A stretch of 64,000 nucleotides of DNA, taken from Halalkalibacter nanhaiisediminis (GTDB taxonomy: Bacteria > Bacillota > Bacilli > Bacillales > Bacillaceae_D). The translations under genes and the position numbers were made by a program. Below the pieces are notes generated by a model, which made no database searches, was not told where the DNA came from, and saw nothing but the letters and a program-made list of their open reading frames with translations. Positions 54,439 through 63,127 of this stretch are shown piece after piece. Positions within the stretch are counted from its first letter, which is position 1, and every line of letters begins with the position of its first letter. The stretch covers positions 186,001-250,000 of the forward strand of contig NZ_VLKZ01000002.1 in assembly GCF_007830185.1 (NCBI RefSeq). The letters run 5' to 3'.

Positions 54439-54466
54439 AGGCTAAGGATTTTCTCTTAGCCTTTTT
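54439..54466 (+). terminator. Terminator of the XRE-cupin/hydrolase operon
   Basis: AGGCTAAG (54439-54446) pairs with CTTAGCCT (54455-54462), followed by TTTTTG. Confidence 0.85.
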
Positions 54467-54522
54467 GTTTATATTCGTATATAAATTTATTCACAAATGC
54501 CTAAGAGCTGAAGTAGGAAGAA

Positions 54523-54624
54523 ATGATGATGCATAATTATCCAGCAAATCCAATAATGTATGGTAGTAATCTACAGGTGCAGCAACCCCAAGCAATGGAT
54601 CCTTCTACTCCCCACTGTCTTTAA
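54523..54624 (+). CDS. Possible 33-residue peptide gene
   Basis: An ORF of 33 codons starts MMMHNYPANPIMYGSNLQ and ends DPSTPHCL. TAGGAAG lies five bases before the first ATG. The Pro, Gln, Asn and Met content recalls N-termini of small spore-coat proteins, and it may be a truncated one. Nothing else is visible in the 54467-54731 gap. Confidence 0.35.
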   Translation: MMMHNYPANPIMYGSNLQVQQPQAMDPSTPHCL

Positions 54625-54731
54625 TGATTATTCTTTTTAAATTAAAAACGAAGATATTTATTGCAAAAAACCGCTAAGAAAACGTCATACGAAAGCTGTA
54701 ATCTTTTGTTGCTATTTCTTAGACTTCATAC

Positions 54732-54760
54732 AAAAAAAGAGCCACCTATTGTAGCCCTCT
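54732..54760 (-). terminator. Probable terminator of mscL
   Basis: On the minus strand AGAG-CTAC pairs with GTGG-CTCT, with a two-base bulge, and is followed by TTTTTTT. It lies 13 bases past the stop. Confidence 0.6.
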
Positions 54761-54772
54761 AAGTAATAATTA

Positions 54773-55159
54773 TTAACTTTTAGATTGAGTTTTTAATAAA
54801 TCCCGAATTTCCGTTAACAATACTTCTTCTTTCGTTAAAGCTGGTGCTTTCACTTCTTCTTTTTTCTCTTCTTTTCTTTTGAACTTATTGAATAACTTAA
54901 TAAATAAAAATATAGAGAAGGCAATGAGTACAAAATCAACGATTGATTGTATAAATACGCCGTAATGAATGACAGCATCCCCGAATACGATTTGCAAACT
55001 TCCAAAATCAATACCACCGATGATTAACCCGACTAATGGCATGATCATGTCCTCAACTAGAGACGATACGATTTGATTAAATGCCGTCCCTAAAACGACG
55101 GCAATTGCTAAATCAAATACATTGCCTCTCATAGCAAATTCTTTAAATTCTTTTAACAT
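54773..55159 (-). CDS. mscL: Large-conductance mechanosensitive channel
   Basis: The 128-residue channel has the MscL order: N-terminal amphipathic helix ([18 protein letters not shown]), first membrane helix with [18 protein letters not shown], a periplasmic loop, second helix ([19 protein letters not shown]) and a charged C-terminal bundle. It opens under membrane tension to release solutes after osmotic downshock. The ATG at 55159 follows GGGGGATTAGAC; an ATG at 55174 overlaps that site. Confidence 0.96.
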   Translation of the reverse strand: MLKEFKEFAMRGNVFDLAIAVVLGTAFNQIVSSLVEDMIMPLVGLIIGGIDFGSLQIVFGDAVIHYGVFIQSIVDFVLIAFSIFLFIKLFNKFKRKEEKKEEVKAPALTKEEVLLTEIRDLLKTQSKS

Positions 55160-55221
55160 GTCTAATCCCCCCATACGATAAGAAAATCATACTACATGTG
55201 AAAAGAACAAATCAAATATCC

Positions 55222-56328
55222 TTATAACAATGCATCGGCCTCGACAATTTCCACTGTTAAATGTTCATTTGCTGATAAATCAATTTCGTAAGGTGATATT
55301 TCTTGCTGCTCTTCGTCACTAAAAATCCTTATCACTGGTCTTCCGACTGCGTTAAAATTATATTGAGAGACGATTCCTGTTCTTCCATCATTCAATTTAA
55401 CAGTCAACCCTTGAGGATAGATCGCTATACAATTACTAAACAACTCTACCTGTTTGCTTTCGAATTGTGTTCCACTACCAGCATAAAGTAACTCTAGACC
55501 TTTATGTGGTAGCATTGACGATCTGTAGACTCTATGAGTAGTAACTGCATCAAATACATCCGCTACACTTATTATTTTTGCATATTTATGAATTTCTTCA
55601 TCCTTTAACCCTCTTGGATAACCTGTCCCATCGATTCTTTCATGATGTTGAAGCGCACAATGAGCTACAGGTAATGGGATTTCATGAATCTTTCTAAGTA
55701 GCTCAAAGCCTAATTCACTATGAGCCTTCACTTGCTCAAATTCTTCTTTTGTTAGCTTTCCTGGTTTATTTAAGATTTGAGGTGAAATATACATTTTCCC
55801 AAGGTCATGTAACATTGCCCCTAATCCAATTTCTTCAATATTTTTAAGTGGTAATCCATTCTCAAGTGCTAACTGACAAGTATAAATCGTTACATTTAGG
55901 CTGTGAGTATAGACGTAGTTTTCATGGATCTTTGTTGATGCTAATAAATTAAGCGCCATTTGGTTTCCATTAAGACAACTCAATATATCTCTAAAGATTT
56001 TTTGGAAACTTCGAATGGCTCTTCCAGATTTCATCATTCCTTGAATATTTGAGTTAGCTGTACTTAAACCAGCAATTGTATCCAATCCATCTGTAATGAC
56101 ATTTACCGCTTCAGCACGCAATGTTTCAGGGATAGCTTCGACTATTTCAATTCCCTCAGATACTTCATCCTCTATGTATATTGTGAAAATACTATACTCT
56201 TCCAATTTATTGATCAAATTGGTTGTCAGCTCTGTCCCCTGATTCAAAAGTACTCTTCCATTTTCATGATAGAGTGATTTTCCTAATTTAACTCCTGGCT
56301 GGCATCTATCTAACGTAATTAATCGCAT
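55222..56328 (-). CDS. HD-GYP domain c-di-GMP phosphodiesterase
   Basis: The 368-residue protein has an N-terminal domain and a canonical HD-GYP domain: MLHDLGKMYIS (near 174), HSELGFELL, QHHERIDGTGYPRG (near 226) and DVFDAVTTHRVYR. The complete GYP motif predicts c-di-GMP hydrolysis. It ends with a PilZ-like tail like that of the 15324-16322 protein. The ATG follows AGAGGAGATCAATAAAG. It precedes mscL with a 62-base gap and may be cotranscribed with it. Confidence 0.92.
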   Translation of the reverse strand: MRLITLDRCQPGVKLGKSLYHENGRVLLNQGTELTTNLINKLEEYSIFTIYIEDEVSEGIEIVEAIPETLRAEAVNVITDGLDTIAGLSTANSNIQGMMKSGRAIRSFQKIFRDILSCLNGNQMALNLLASTKIHENYVYTHSLNVTIYTCQLALENGLPLKNIEEIGLGAMLHDLGKMYISPQILNKPGKLTKEEFEQVKAHSELGFELLRKIHEIPLPVAHCALQHHERIDGTGYPRGLKDEEIHKYAKIISVADVFDAVTTHRVYRSSMLPHKGLELLYAGSGTQFESKQVELFSNCIAIYPQGLTVKLNDGRTGIVSQYNFNAVGRPVIRIFSDEEQQEISPYEIDLSANEHLTVEIVEADALL

Positions 56329-56516
56329 TCTTTATTGATCTCCTCTTTCAATACGTATAAACCTTTAGTCTTAATTTAGAATACTTGCAAAATGATCTTA
56401 AGTAAACCTTGTTCATGTCAAAAGAACTCTAATTTTGTAGAAAATAGTACATATTTCTCAATTATTTGTATTAGAAAGAAAAAATAAGTTCACTTATCAT
56501 TACTAAAGAATTATAT

Positions 56517-56547
56517 AGAAAAAGAACTGCGCTAACGCAGTCCTTTA
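56517..56547 (-). terminator. Terminator of the class-I aminotransferase gene
   Basis: AAAGAACTGCG (56522-56532) pairs with CGCAGTCCTTT (56537-56547), one G-U pair on the minus strand, followed by TTTTTC. It lies about 79 bases past the stop. A smaller hairpin (CATCTT/AAGATG) sits between them. Confidence 0.85.
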
Positions 56548-56625
56548 GTCATTCTATGCTTTTGCAAACCCACCTCGTTGTCATCTTCAAGATGGTCGCT
56601 TTTAAGCAATTGATTCATTCATTTG

Positions 56626-57792
56626 CTATTTAAATACTCCACTCTCTTTTAACATATGTATAGCGTTTTTCAAAACCTCTTCACTTTGAGCTAGAGAAAT
56701 ACGTAAATACCCTTCACCTTCTGTACCAAATGCAATTCCAGGTGTTGTCACAATACCTGCTTCGTTCATTAACTTGTACGCAAACTCGGTAGACGTAAAA
56801 GGCGTTGGAACCTTAGCCCATAAAAACATAGATGCCTTTGGTGAATGAACATTCCAACCAAGACTACGTAACCCATCTACTAAAATATCTCTTCGCTTCT
56901 TATAGATGTCCCGCAAATCATCACTGAAACTAGAGGACATACTTAAAGCGCGAATCGCGGCATTCTGAATTGGTAAGAAAACACCGTAATCAAGATTTGA
57001 TTTTAACCGATTCAATCCTTCAATCACTGTACTATTTCCAACAACATAACCTATGCGCGCACCTGCCATATTAAAGCTTTTCGAAAGTGAATTAAATTCA
57101 ATCCCAATCTCTTTGGCTCCGTCTATTTCTAAAAAACTTATTGGCTTCTCTTCGTAATATAATTCAGAATAAGCAAAATCATGAAGAACGACAATATGAT
57201 ACTTTCTAGCAAATTGAACGACCTTTTCAAAGAAATCCTTTGTTGCTAACGCTGGTACAGGGTTACCAGGAAAATTTAAAATCATCATTTTTGCTTTTTT
57301 ACGAATATCTTCTGGAATAAGCTCTAGATCTGGTAGAAATTCATGCTCTTCTTGAAGTGGCATATAATAAGACGTTGCCTCGGCTAAAGCAATACCAGCA
57401 GCATAAGCTGTATAGCCAGGATTAGGGACAAGAACGACATCACCTGGGTTAGTAAGAACTAATGGCAAATGGACAAGCCCGTCCTGCGACCCCATAAGCA
57501 TTAAAGCCTCATTTTCAGGAGATAGATGAACATGATATTGCCGATCATAATATCCAGATATCGCTTGAAGTAGCTCTGATGTTCCAACCAAAGAATAACG
57601 ATAAAGCGAAGGATCTTTTGCACTATTAGATAGCTCTTCCATCACCACATCTGGTGGAGGTAAATCAGGACTACCAATACTCAAATCGATCATACTGTGA
57701 CCTTCTTGAATTTTTTGTTTTTTATAAGCAGCTAACTCGTTAAAAATACTCGTTTGAAATGAATTCATTTTCTTAGAAAGCGTTATTGCCAT
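56626..57792 (-). CDS. Class-I/II PLP aminotransferase
   Basis: The 388-residue fold-type-I enzyme has the PLP lysine in NSLSKSFNMAGARIG near 236, the NFPGNPVP segment and an N-terminal DLSIGSPDLPPP. It resembles LL-diaminopimelate aminotransferase-like proteins of Bacillus, in which N-P-V-P replaces the usual NPTG, and may act on aromatic or diamino acids. The ATG follows AAAAGGGGTAAATAGT. It is 91 bases downstream of the ykvI start region on the same strand with no terminator between, so cotranscription is possible. Confidence 0.85.
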   Translation of the reverse strand: MAITLSKKMNSFQTSIFNELAAYKKQKIQEGHSMIDLSIGSPDLPPPDVVMEELSNSAKDPSLYRYSLVGTSELLQAISGYYDRQYHVHLSPENEALMLMGSQDGLVHLPLVLTNPGDVVLVPNPGYTAYAAGIALAEATSYYMPLQEEHEFLPDLELIPEDIRKKAKMMILNFPGNPVPALATKDFFEKVVQFARKYHIVVLHDFAYSELYYEEKPISFLEIDGAKEIGIEFNSLSKSFNMAGARIGYVVGNSTVIEGLNRLKSNLDYGVFLPIQNAAIRALSMSSSFSDDLRDIYKKRRDILVDGLRSLGWNVHSPKASMFLWAKVPTPFTSTEFAYKLMNEAGIVTTPGIAFGTEGEGYLRISLAQSEEVLKNAIHMLKESGVFK

Positions 57793-57883
57793 ACTATTTA
57801 CCCCTTTTGCTATTACTTAATATTTCTATCTATTATTATATCAATAATAGGGTAATTTTGGAGTCCAATCTTTCAATTGATAC

Positions 57884-58921
57884 CTAGCTAAATTCCTTTG
57901 GTATTTTTTTAATGATCATTAATACTAGCACCACTAATGCGATTTTTCCAAACAGTGGATAGAGAAAAGTAAGCAATGAGCTGTATCCAACCTGACTAAT
58001 GATGACAGAAATAAGAAGAATTAGGGTAATCATAACCATTCGTGGAACATTAACGTATTGTAACAACTGTCTTTCTAATCCAAATAAATTGCCTATGACC
58101 GATGTAAACACCTCTCCGAATATGACAGTGATATAGATGAAATAAAAAGCAAAAAAAGTTGTTTTCATCACTTCTGCCATCGGTATGTCGTAACTCGCAA
58201 CATTTGGAAGAGTCGAAAGAGAAATGTGGCTAGTTAATAAAATAAGTGTTAATAAAGCCCCACCAAGCACTCCTCCTCTTATTAACACAACTTCATCTTT
58301 CACTTCTTTTGCTAAAGGAACTAGAACAGCTGCTGCTAATGTGAGATTAAAAGCTGCATAGGATAAAGCTGAAACAATCCAATGAACTGTACGAGGAGTT
58401 TCGATGACTATGAATTGAAATTCATGAATATGTAATGATTGAGCAGCAATCATTACACTAAATAAAATCAACATTGGAACAACTACGACATTTACTCTAA
58501 AAAGCCCTTTAATACCATATAACATGACAAATATTGTTAATATGATCGTTAGTATCATTCCTAGCTGCTTTGATAAACCCAGTTGTTCTTCAAAAATAGC
58601 TCCTGCACCCGAAAGCATAACCGATGTTATTCCGAGTAGAACGATTAGCATTAATAGATTAACAAATCTGCCTATAAAACGGCCAAAGAGAAAAATAGTG
58701 AGTTCTTGATATGAATTTGCGTCTATTCTTTTTGATAAAATCATCATTTTTGTGCCCAGAAGTATAAATAGTAATCCAGCTATTGAGATGCCAGCTATAC
58801 CAAAAAGCCCATATTGAGTGAAAAACTCTACAATTTCTCTTCCTGTTGCAAACCCTGCTCCAACTACCGTTCCAACATAAACGGCTGCTACTTGAATTGA
58901 GAGAATCCAGCCTCGTCCCAT
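57884..58921 (-). CDS. ykvI: YkvI-family transporter
   Basis: The 345-residue protein has about ten membrane helices and the family N-terminus IQVAAVYVGTVVGAGFATGR, a broken-helix glycine motif like that of amino-acid transporters of the LeuT fold. B. subtilis YkvI is uncharacterised. An aminotransferase gene directly downstream suggests an amino-acid substrate. The ATG follows AAGAAGGTGTAGTCA. Confidence 0.85.
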   Translation of the reverse strand: MGRGWILSIQVAAVYVGTVVGAGFATGREIVEFFTQYGLFGIAGISIAGLLFILLGTKMMILSKRIDANSYQELTIFLFGRFIGRFVNLLMLIVLLGITSVMLSGAGAIFEEQLGLSKQLGMILTIILTIFVMLYGIKGLFRVNVVVVPMLILFSVMIAAQSLHIHEFQFIVIETPRTVHWIVSALSYAAFNLTLAAAVLVPLAKEVKDEVVLIRGGVLGGALLTLILLTSHISLSTLPNVASYDIPMAEVMKTTFFAFYFIYITVIFGEVFTSVIGNLFGLERQLLQYVNVPRMVMITLILLISVIISQVGYSSLLTFLYPLFGKIALVVLVLMIIKKIPKEFS

Positions 58922-58994
58922 TGACTACACCTTCTTTTAGAAACAGTCACTTCTCTTATTTATATGAAACAAGTTTCGGAAAAGAAGAGATTGT

Positions 58995-59039
58995 ATGAAA
59001 AAAGGCGAGCATGTTTATTTTGCTCGCCTTTTTTCATAT
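58995..59039. terminator. Bidirectional terminator after dbpA
   Basis: A perfect 18-bp inverted repeat, TATGAAAAAAGGCGAGCA (58995-59012) and TGCTCGCCTTTTTTCATA (59022-59039), has a nine-base loop and A/T runs inside both arms. It lies 65 bases past the helicase stop. Confidence 0.93.
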
Positions 59040-59104
59040 AAGATTTTTCATTTAGATGACTTATTATTAAACACACACATTTTCCAAGGTGCTTTACATT
59101 CTTT

Positions 59105-60550
59105 CTATTTTATTGCCTGATGGACTTTTAACTGCTTACCTTTTATTGTCGTTGTCTTCATCGTTTTTAAAACAATTGGTCCTTTACCATTTAATATTTC
59201 AACATAAGAAACATTGTCTTGAATGGTAATGATTCCAATATCATCAGCTGTTATTCCTTCAATTTTTGCAATCGTCCCGACAAAATCTACAGCTCGAATC
59301 TTCTTTTTCTTTCCACCATTAAAATAAAGCTTCATAATATCTTTATTTAATTGCTCACTTTTATCTTTTTTGATTTCAGGTTCAACATTCATTTTTTCTT
59401 GAAAAGCGTTTTTTCTCCTTGCCACTTCTACCTTTGATGGAGTAGTCATTTTAGGGATTTGAAAGCCTATATATGCCTCTATATCTGGTATGAATTTCCC
59501 TTCATCTGACGTTATAAAAGTGATGGCTTTACCTGTTTTCCCAGCACGTCCAGTTCTACCTGTTCGATGGACATAGCTTTCTTTTTCAAGTGGTAGATCA
59601 TAATTGATCACAAGGGTAATATTATCAATATCAATCCCTCTTGCCGCCACATCTGTCGCTACTAAATAACGAAACTTCCCTCTTTTAAAATCATCCATGA
59701 CCGCAAATCGATCTTCTTGAACGAGACCTCCGTGAATTTTATCACAAGAATAATTCAAACGATGTAACTGTCTAAACAGTTGGTCTACCTGCTCCTGTGT
59801 CCGACAAAAAATCATACAACTATCTGGATTCTCAATGATTGTAATATCTTTAAGAAGAGAAAATTTATCTTCTTCACTTACTTCTATAAGAGAGTGATCA
59901 ATTTTATTTTTTGTTTTCTCTGTCATTTTGATTTCGATTTCAATTAGATCTTTCATATATTTATGTGAGAGGGCTTCAACATCTTCTGGCAATGTAGCAG
60001 AAAATAGCATCGTTATTCTATTAGTAGGTAGTTGTTGAATAATCGCTTCTACTTGATCAATGAACCCCATATTAAGCATTTCATCTGCTTCATCAATGAT
60101 AAAATAGGTTAAACGATCTAAAGACAGCGTTCCTTTTTCGATATGATCTAACACTCTTCCTGGAGTGCCCACGACGACATGTGTTTTCTGCTTTAATTGT
60201 AATTTTTGTCGATCAAAAGATTGTTTTCCGAATATGGCCGTTGCTTTAATTCGTTTAAATCTCCCAATATTCGTTATATCATCTCTTACTTGTGCAGCTA
60301 GTTCCCTCGTTGGCGTAAGGATTAACGCTTGAGGCTTGTTTTCTTCCCACTTGATCATCTCACAAATCGGTATCCCAAAAGATGCCGTCTTCCCACTTCC
60401 CGTTTGTGATTTCACAACAAGATCTTTCTTTTTCAATGCTACTGGAATGACTTTACTTTGTACTTCTGTTGGTATGGCATAATGTAAATGATCAAGCGCT
60501 CTTACGATGTCCTCACTTAAGTGATAATTTTTGAAACTTCCGTTGCTCAT
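59105..60550 (-). CDS. dbpA: DEAD-box RNA helicase DbpA/YxiN
   Basis: The 481-residue protein has the full helicase core (Q-motif region, [40 protein letters not shown]) and a C-terminal DbpA RNA-recognition domain (about 405-480; [16 protein letters not shown]). DbpA/YxiN binds hairpin 92 of 23S rRNA and helps assemble the large ribosomal subunit. The ATG follows TGAGGTTACTAC. It is monocistronic, with a strong terminator. Confidence 0.94.
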   Translation of the reverse strand: MSNGSFKNYHLSEDIVRALDHLHYAIPTEVQSKVIPVALKKKDLVVKSQTGSGKTASFGIPICEMIKWEENKPQALILTPTRELAAQVRDDITNIGRFKRIKATAIFGKQSFDRQKLQLKQKTHVVVGTPGRVLDHIEKGTLSLDRLTYFIIDEADEMLNMGFIDQVEAIIQQLPTNRITMLFSATLPEDVEALSHKYMKDLIEIEIKMTEKTKNKIDHSLIEVSEEDKFSLLKDITIIENPDSCMIFCRTQEQVDQLFRQLHRLNYSCDKIHGGLVQEDRFAVMDDFKRGKFRYLVATDVAARGIDIDNITLVINYDLPLEKESYVHRTGRTGRAGKTGKAITFITSDEGKFIPDIEAYIGFQIPKMTTPSKVEVARRKNAFQEKMNVEPEIKKDKSEQLNKDIMKLYFNGGKKKKIRAVDFVGTIAKIEGITADDIGIITIQDNVSYVEILNGKGPIVLKTMKTTTIKGKQLKVHQAIK

Positions 60551-60727
60551 GTAGTAACCTCATTTATTTCGAATTAGTTGGCTCGTTTATCAAACATTTT
60601 AAACTGTATTATAGCTACAGCATTTCTTATTATACTTGAATTACATAGTTAATGGGAAACATCATGTAAATCAATATAAGCGTACACATTTTACTCGTTG
60701 ACCTATTTGATAGTCGTTTATCTCTTT

Positions 60728-60978
60728 CTATTTGTCTAGAAATTGAATTAAAGCTTGATACGTTTCTTCGGGTGCTTCTTCTGGCAAAAAATGACCGCAT
60801 GTAAATGCTTGTCCAATCACGTTTTCCGCTCGCTTGCGCCACAGTTTTAACACATCATATAGTTGCCCAACAGTTCCTTTACTGCCCCAAAGTACTTGAA
60901 CTGGCTGTTTTGTTTTCACATGTAAATCCTGTTCATCATGTTCAAGATCTATTGATGCTCCTGCACGATAATCTTCAC
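60728..60978 (-). pseudogene. 3' half of an IS-split haloacetate dehalogenase-like gene
   Basis: The fragment begins within a Cys codon and reads EDYRAGASIDLEHDEQDLHV, then VLWGSKGTVGQLYDVL and the catalytic His in CGHFLPEEAPEE, ending FLDK. Joined to 62487-63108 without the insertion it restores one 290-codon frame with no shift (873 bases with stop). The MKTKQPVQVLW start at 60919 is only an internal Met. Confidence 0.85.
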
Positions 60979-61171
60979 GTCAACGACCCACCACTTAACG
61001 ACCTTGCGGACTGTTTGAAGTGGGGGCTTACGTCTGTCGGAGTTCGACAGTGCTTCTACCCTCGTAGAGAGCAACTACGCTTATTCCTACCCAGTAGTGC
61101 GAACGAGCCATGCTCTCCTACCTTAGCGTGATGGAACATAAGGACGGTTGACTTCGCCCCTACCGCAAGAG
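60979..61171 (-). ncRNA. Right end of the insertion sequence with predicted omega-RNA scaffold
   Basis: Downstream of tnpB the right end holds several hairpins: CTGTCG/CGACAG (61034-61050) and the end-proximal CCCACCACTT/AAGTGGGGG (60987-61026). In TnpB elements the transcript of this end forms the omega-RNA whose last ~16 bases are host sequence serving as guide. Here that guide would start GTGAAGATTATCGTGC. Confidence 0.6.
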
Positions 61172-62299
61172 TTATACTCCTATGGTACCTACACCAATAT
61201 GTTCAATTCCCTTACGGTGTAGATTCATTGCACCAATACGGTCATCGTTTGATTGATATTGGCAATTTTTACACTTGAAAATGTGTAGCTTTTTATTGCG
61301 ATTTGCTTTTTCAATGTGTCCACATTTAGGGCAAGTTTGAGAAGTGTATTTGGGGTCTACTACAATGACCTTCTGTCCATTCAATTCAGCTTTATACTCA
61401 AGCATTTGACGGAACTGGTAGAAAGCCCAAGACACAGAAACATAGCGATTTTTCACTCGCACTTTTTCTGTTGCAGAACGAACACCTGTTAAATCTTCTA
61501 AAACAAACATTGTACCTCTAGGGTATTGATCAACGAGTGCCTTTGTCATTTGATGGTTTACATCAGTGACATAACGGTTTTCTCTTGAACCGATTTGTTT
61601 TAGTTTCTTACGAGCAGATGGTGTTTGTCGCATTTGTAACTGCTTGCGAGTGGCTTTACATGCACCACGCTTATGCTTCACAACATTTCCGTTGTAAAAA
61701 GTGGTTTTACCTTGACTATCATAAGTAGTCGCAAGAAAGTTAATGCCTACATCAACACCAACGATAGTGCTTACATTTTCAAAAACGATCTTTTGATACT
61801 CTTTTGTCATGGGGATGTGTAAGAACCACTTCTTGTGCTTATTCACTAATTTAGCAGTACCGAATTTCCAAGTGCCATTGAAGTATTTCTTCATAGCCTT
61901 TCGCTCATAGTTTAGCTTTAACCGACCATCAAGTGTATTCACGCTAAATTGATTTTGGGTTAGAGAGTAATCACGATTCCACACAAGATTATATTCTGGA
62001 CGTTTACATTCAATCAAAGACCATTCATGCCCATTCGATTTAGCTGACTTGTAACGAGCGATGACGGTTTTCATCACAGATTGAGCCATTTGACTTTTTA
62101 GATCAAATAGATTGCGTAATGGTTTATAATACAAGTCATTCAGTTTTACTTGATTTAGATTTTTCGTTTCGAATATGTGTTTCGATAACCAGTTACAAGC
62201 CTTACGATAAGCATTAGTTGTTATTTTTAGACTTTCAGTTTGATTGTCAGACACATAGATTTGTATTTTTGCAGTAAGTGTAGCCGTTATTTCCACCAC
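61172..62299 (-). CDS. tnpB: TnpB RNA-guided nuclease of the insertion sequence
   Basis: The 375-residue protein has the N-terminal TnpB helices, the RuvC catalytic residues in VGVDVGINFLAT (near 190), MFVLEDLTGV (near 278) and NDDRIGAMNLHRKG (near 360), and the zinc ribbon CPKCGHIEKANRNKK followed by CKNC. All appear intact. TnpB cleaves DNA guided by omega-RNA and helps keep the element after excision. The start is GTG at 62299 after GTGAAAGGTG. It is the only gene of the element. Confidence 0.92.
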   Translation of the reverse strand: MVEITATLTAKIQIYVSDNQTESLKITTNAYRKACNWLSKHIFETKNLNQVKLNDLYYKPLRNLFDLKSQMAQSVMKTVIARYKSAKSNGHEWSLIECKRPEYNLVWNRDYSLTQNQFSVNTLDGRLKLNYERKAMKKYFNGTWKFGTAKLVNKHKKWFLHIPMTKEYQKIVFENVSTIVGVDVGINFLATTYDSQGKTTFYNGNVVKHKRGACKATRKQLQMRQTPSARKKLKQIGSRENRYVTDVNHQMTKALVDQYPRGTMFVLEDLTGVRSATEKVRVKNRYVSVSWAFYQFRQMLEYKAELNGQKVIVVDPKYTSQTCPKCGHIEKANRNKKLHIFKCKNCQYQSNDDRIGAMNLHRKGIEHIGVGTIGV

Positions 62300-62423
62300 C
62301 TTTCACCAACTAAATGATACCAAATTTTTAGTGAAAGGTTAGTAACTGAAATAGAGAAAGGAGGGGCAAGGTGGCAGCTTCAGATACTTAATTACGATTT
62401 TAACGTACCATACCGTATCTGAC

Positions 62424-62478
62424 GGCAATTCCTCCCCCACTTATCGTTGCACACGATTGAAGTGGGGGAGGAATTGCC
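62424..62478. repeat. Left-end palindrome of the insertion sequence
   Basis: A perfect 19-bp inverted repeat, GGCAATTCCTCCCCCACTT (62424-62442) and its complement (62460-62478), has an inner ATCGT/ACGAT stem. It lies eight bases inside the left end and shares the CCCCCACTT core with the right-end hairpin. Confidence 0.85.
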
Positions 62479-62486
62479 GATTTTAG

Positions 62487-63108
62487 ATGAAGAATGAATA
62501 ATGTCTGTTCTTGAGAAATAACGAATATATTCTTCCATTAATGGCTCAGAAATGGCTCCAGGCGTTTTACACCAAGATTGAAATATATGTTTGAAAAAAA
62601 CGTTAGGTTCAGCATGAATTAGCTTCTCAGGCATGGGTGATGGCTGAATTAAAAAGAACCAATGATAGTACTTCTTAGCAAACTCCATATTAGTCATATT
62701 GTACATCGCGTGTGTCGGTGCTATATCAAGTAAGGTGCAACTTTTTACCTGTTCTGGATAATCCAAAGCCATTCGATGAGCAACTCGTGCACCTCGATCA
62801 TGCCCTACTACATCAAAGCTATCAAAACCAAGTTCTCTCATGACATGAACCTGATCAAATGCCATTTCTCTTTTCGAATAAGTGGAATGGTCAACTGCTC
62901 CTATAGGACAGGAACTGTCTCCATATCCTCTCAAGTCTGTCAATACGACAGTATATGTTTCTGAGAGCTTCGGGGCAACTTTATGCCACATTTTATGAGT
63001 TTGCGGATAGCCGTGAAGAAATAAAACAGGCTTCCCATTACCCGCTATTTTAACGTTTATCTTCACATCTTCAACTTGTATCGTTGTATGTTTAAAATTT
63101 CCTAACAA
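62487..63108 (-). pseudogene. 5' part of the IS-split haloacetate dehalogenase-like gene
   Basis: The first 207 codons of an alpha/beta hydrolase are here: HGYPQTHKMWHKVA, DLRGYGDSSCP and the nucleophile motif VVGHDRGARVAHRMA, in which Asp replaces Ser as in haloacetate and haloalkane dehalogenases and epoxide hydrolases. The reading frame runs into the insertion and ends there with about 30 foreign residues. The TTG at 63108 is the start, eight bases after AAAAGGAG; the GTG at 63117 overlaps that site. Without the catalytic His the protein should be inactive. Confidence 0.85.
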
Positions 63109-63127
63109 AATGATCACTCCTTTTCAA

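Larger units (their letters stand above)
60979..62486 (-). mobile_element. TnpB-only insertion sequence (IS200/IS605 superfamily, IS1341 type)
   Basis: The 1508-bp element carries a single tnpB and no tnpA. Its boundaries were set by rejoining the interrupted host gene: minus-strand host sequence ends CATTCTTCAT at 62487 and resumes GTGAAGATTATC at 60978, restoring HSSCEDYRA. No target duplication is present, as expected for this superfamily. Subterminal palindromes occur at both ends, and the flank at the left end reads TTCAT, the likely target motif. It needs TnpA in trans to move. Confidence 0.85.

Noticed and set aside
62392-63117. A complete 241-residue hydrolase
   Set aside because: The last ~30 residues are read from the insertion sequence and the catalytic His is on the far side of the element.
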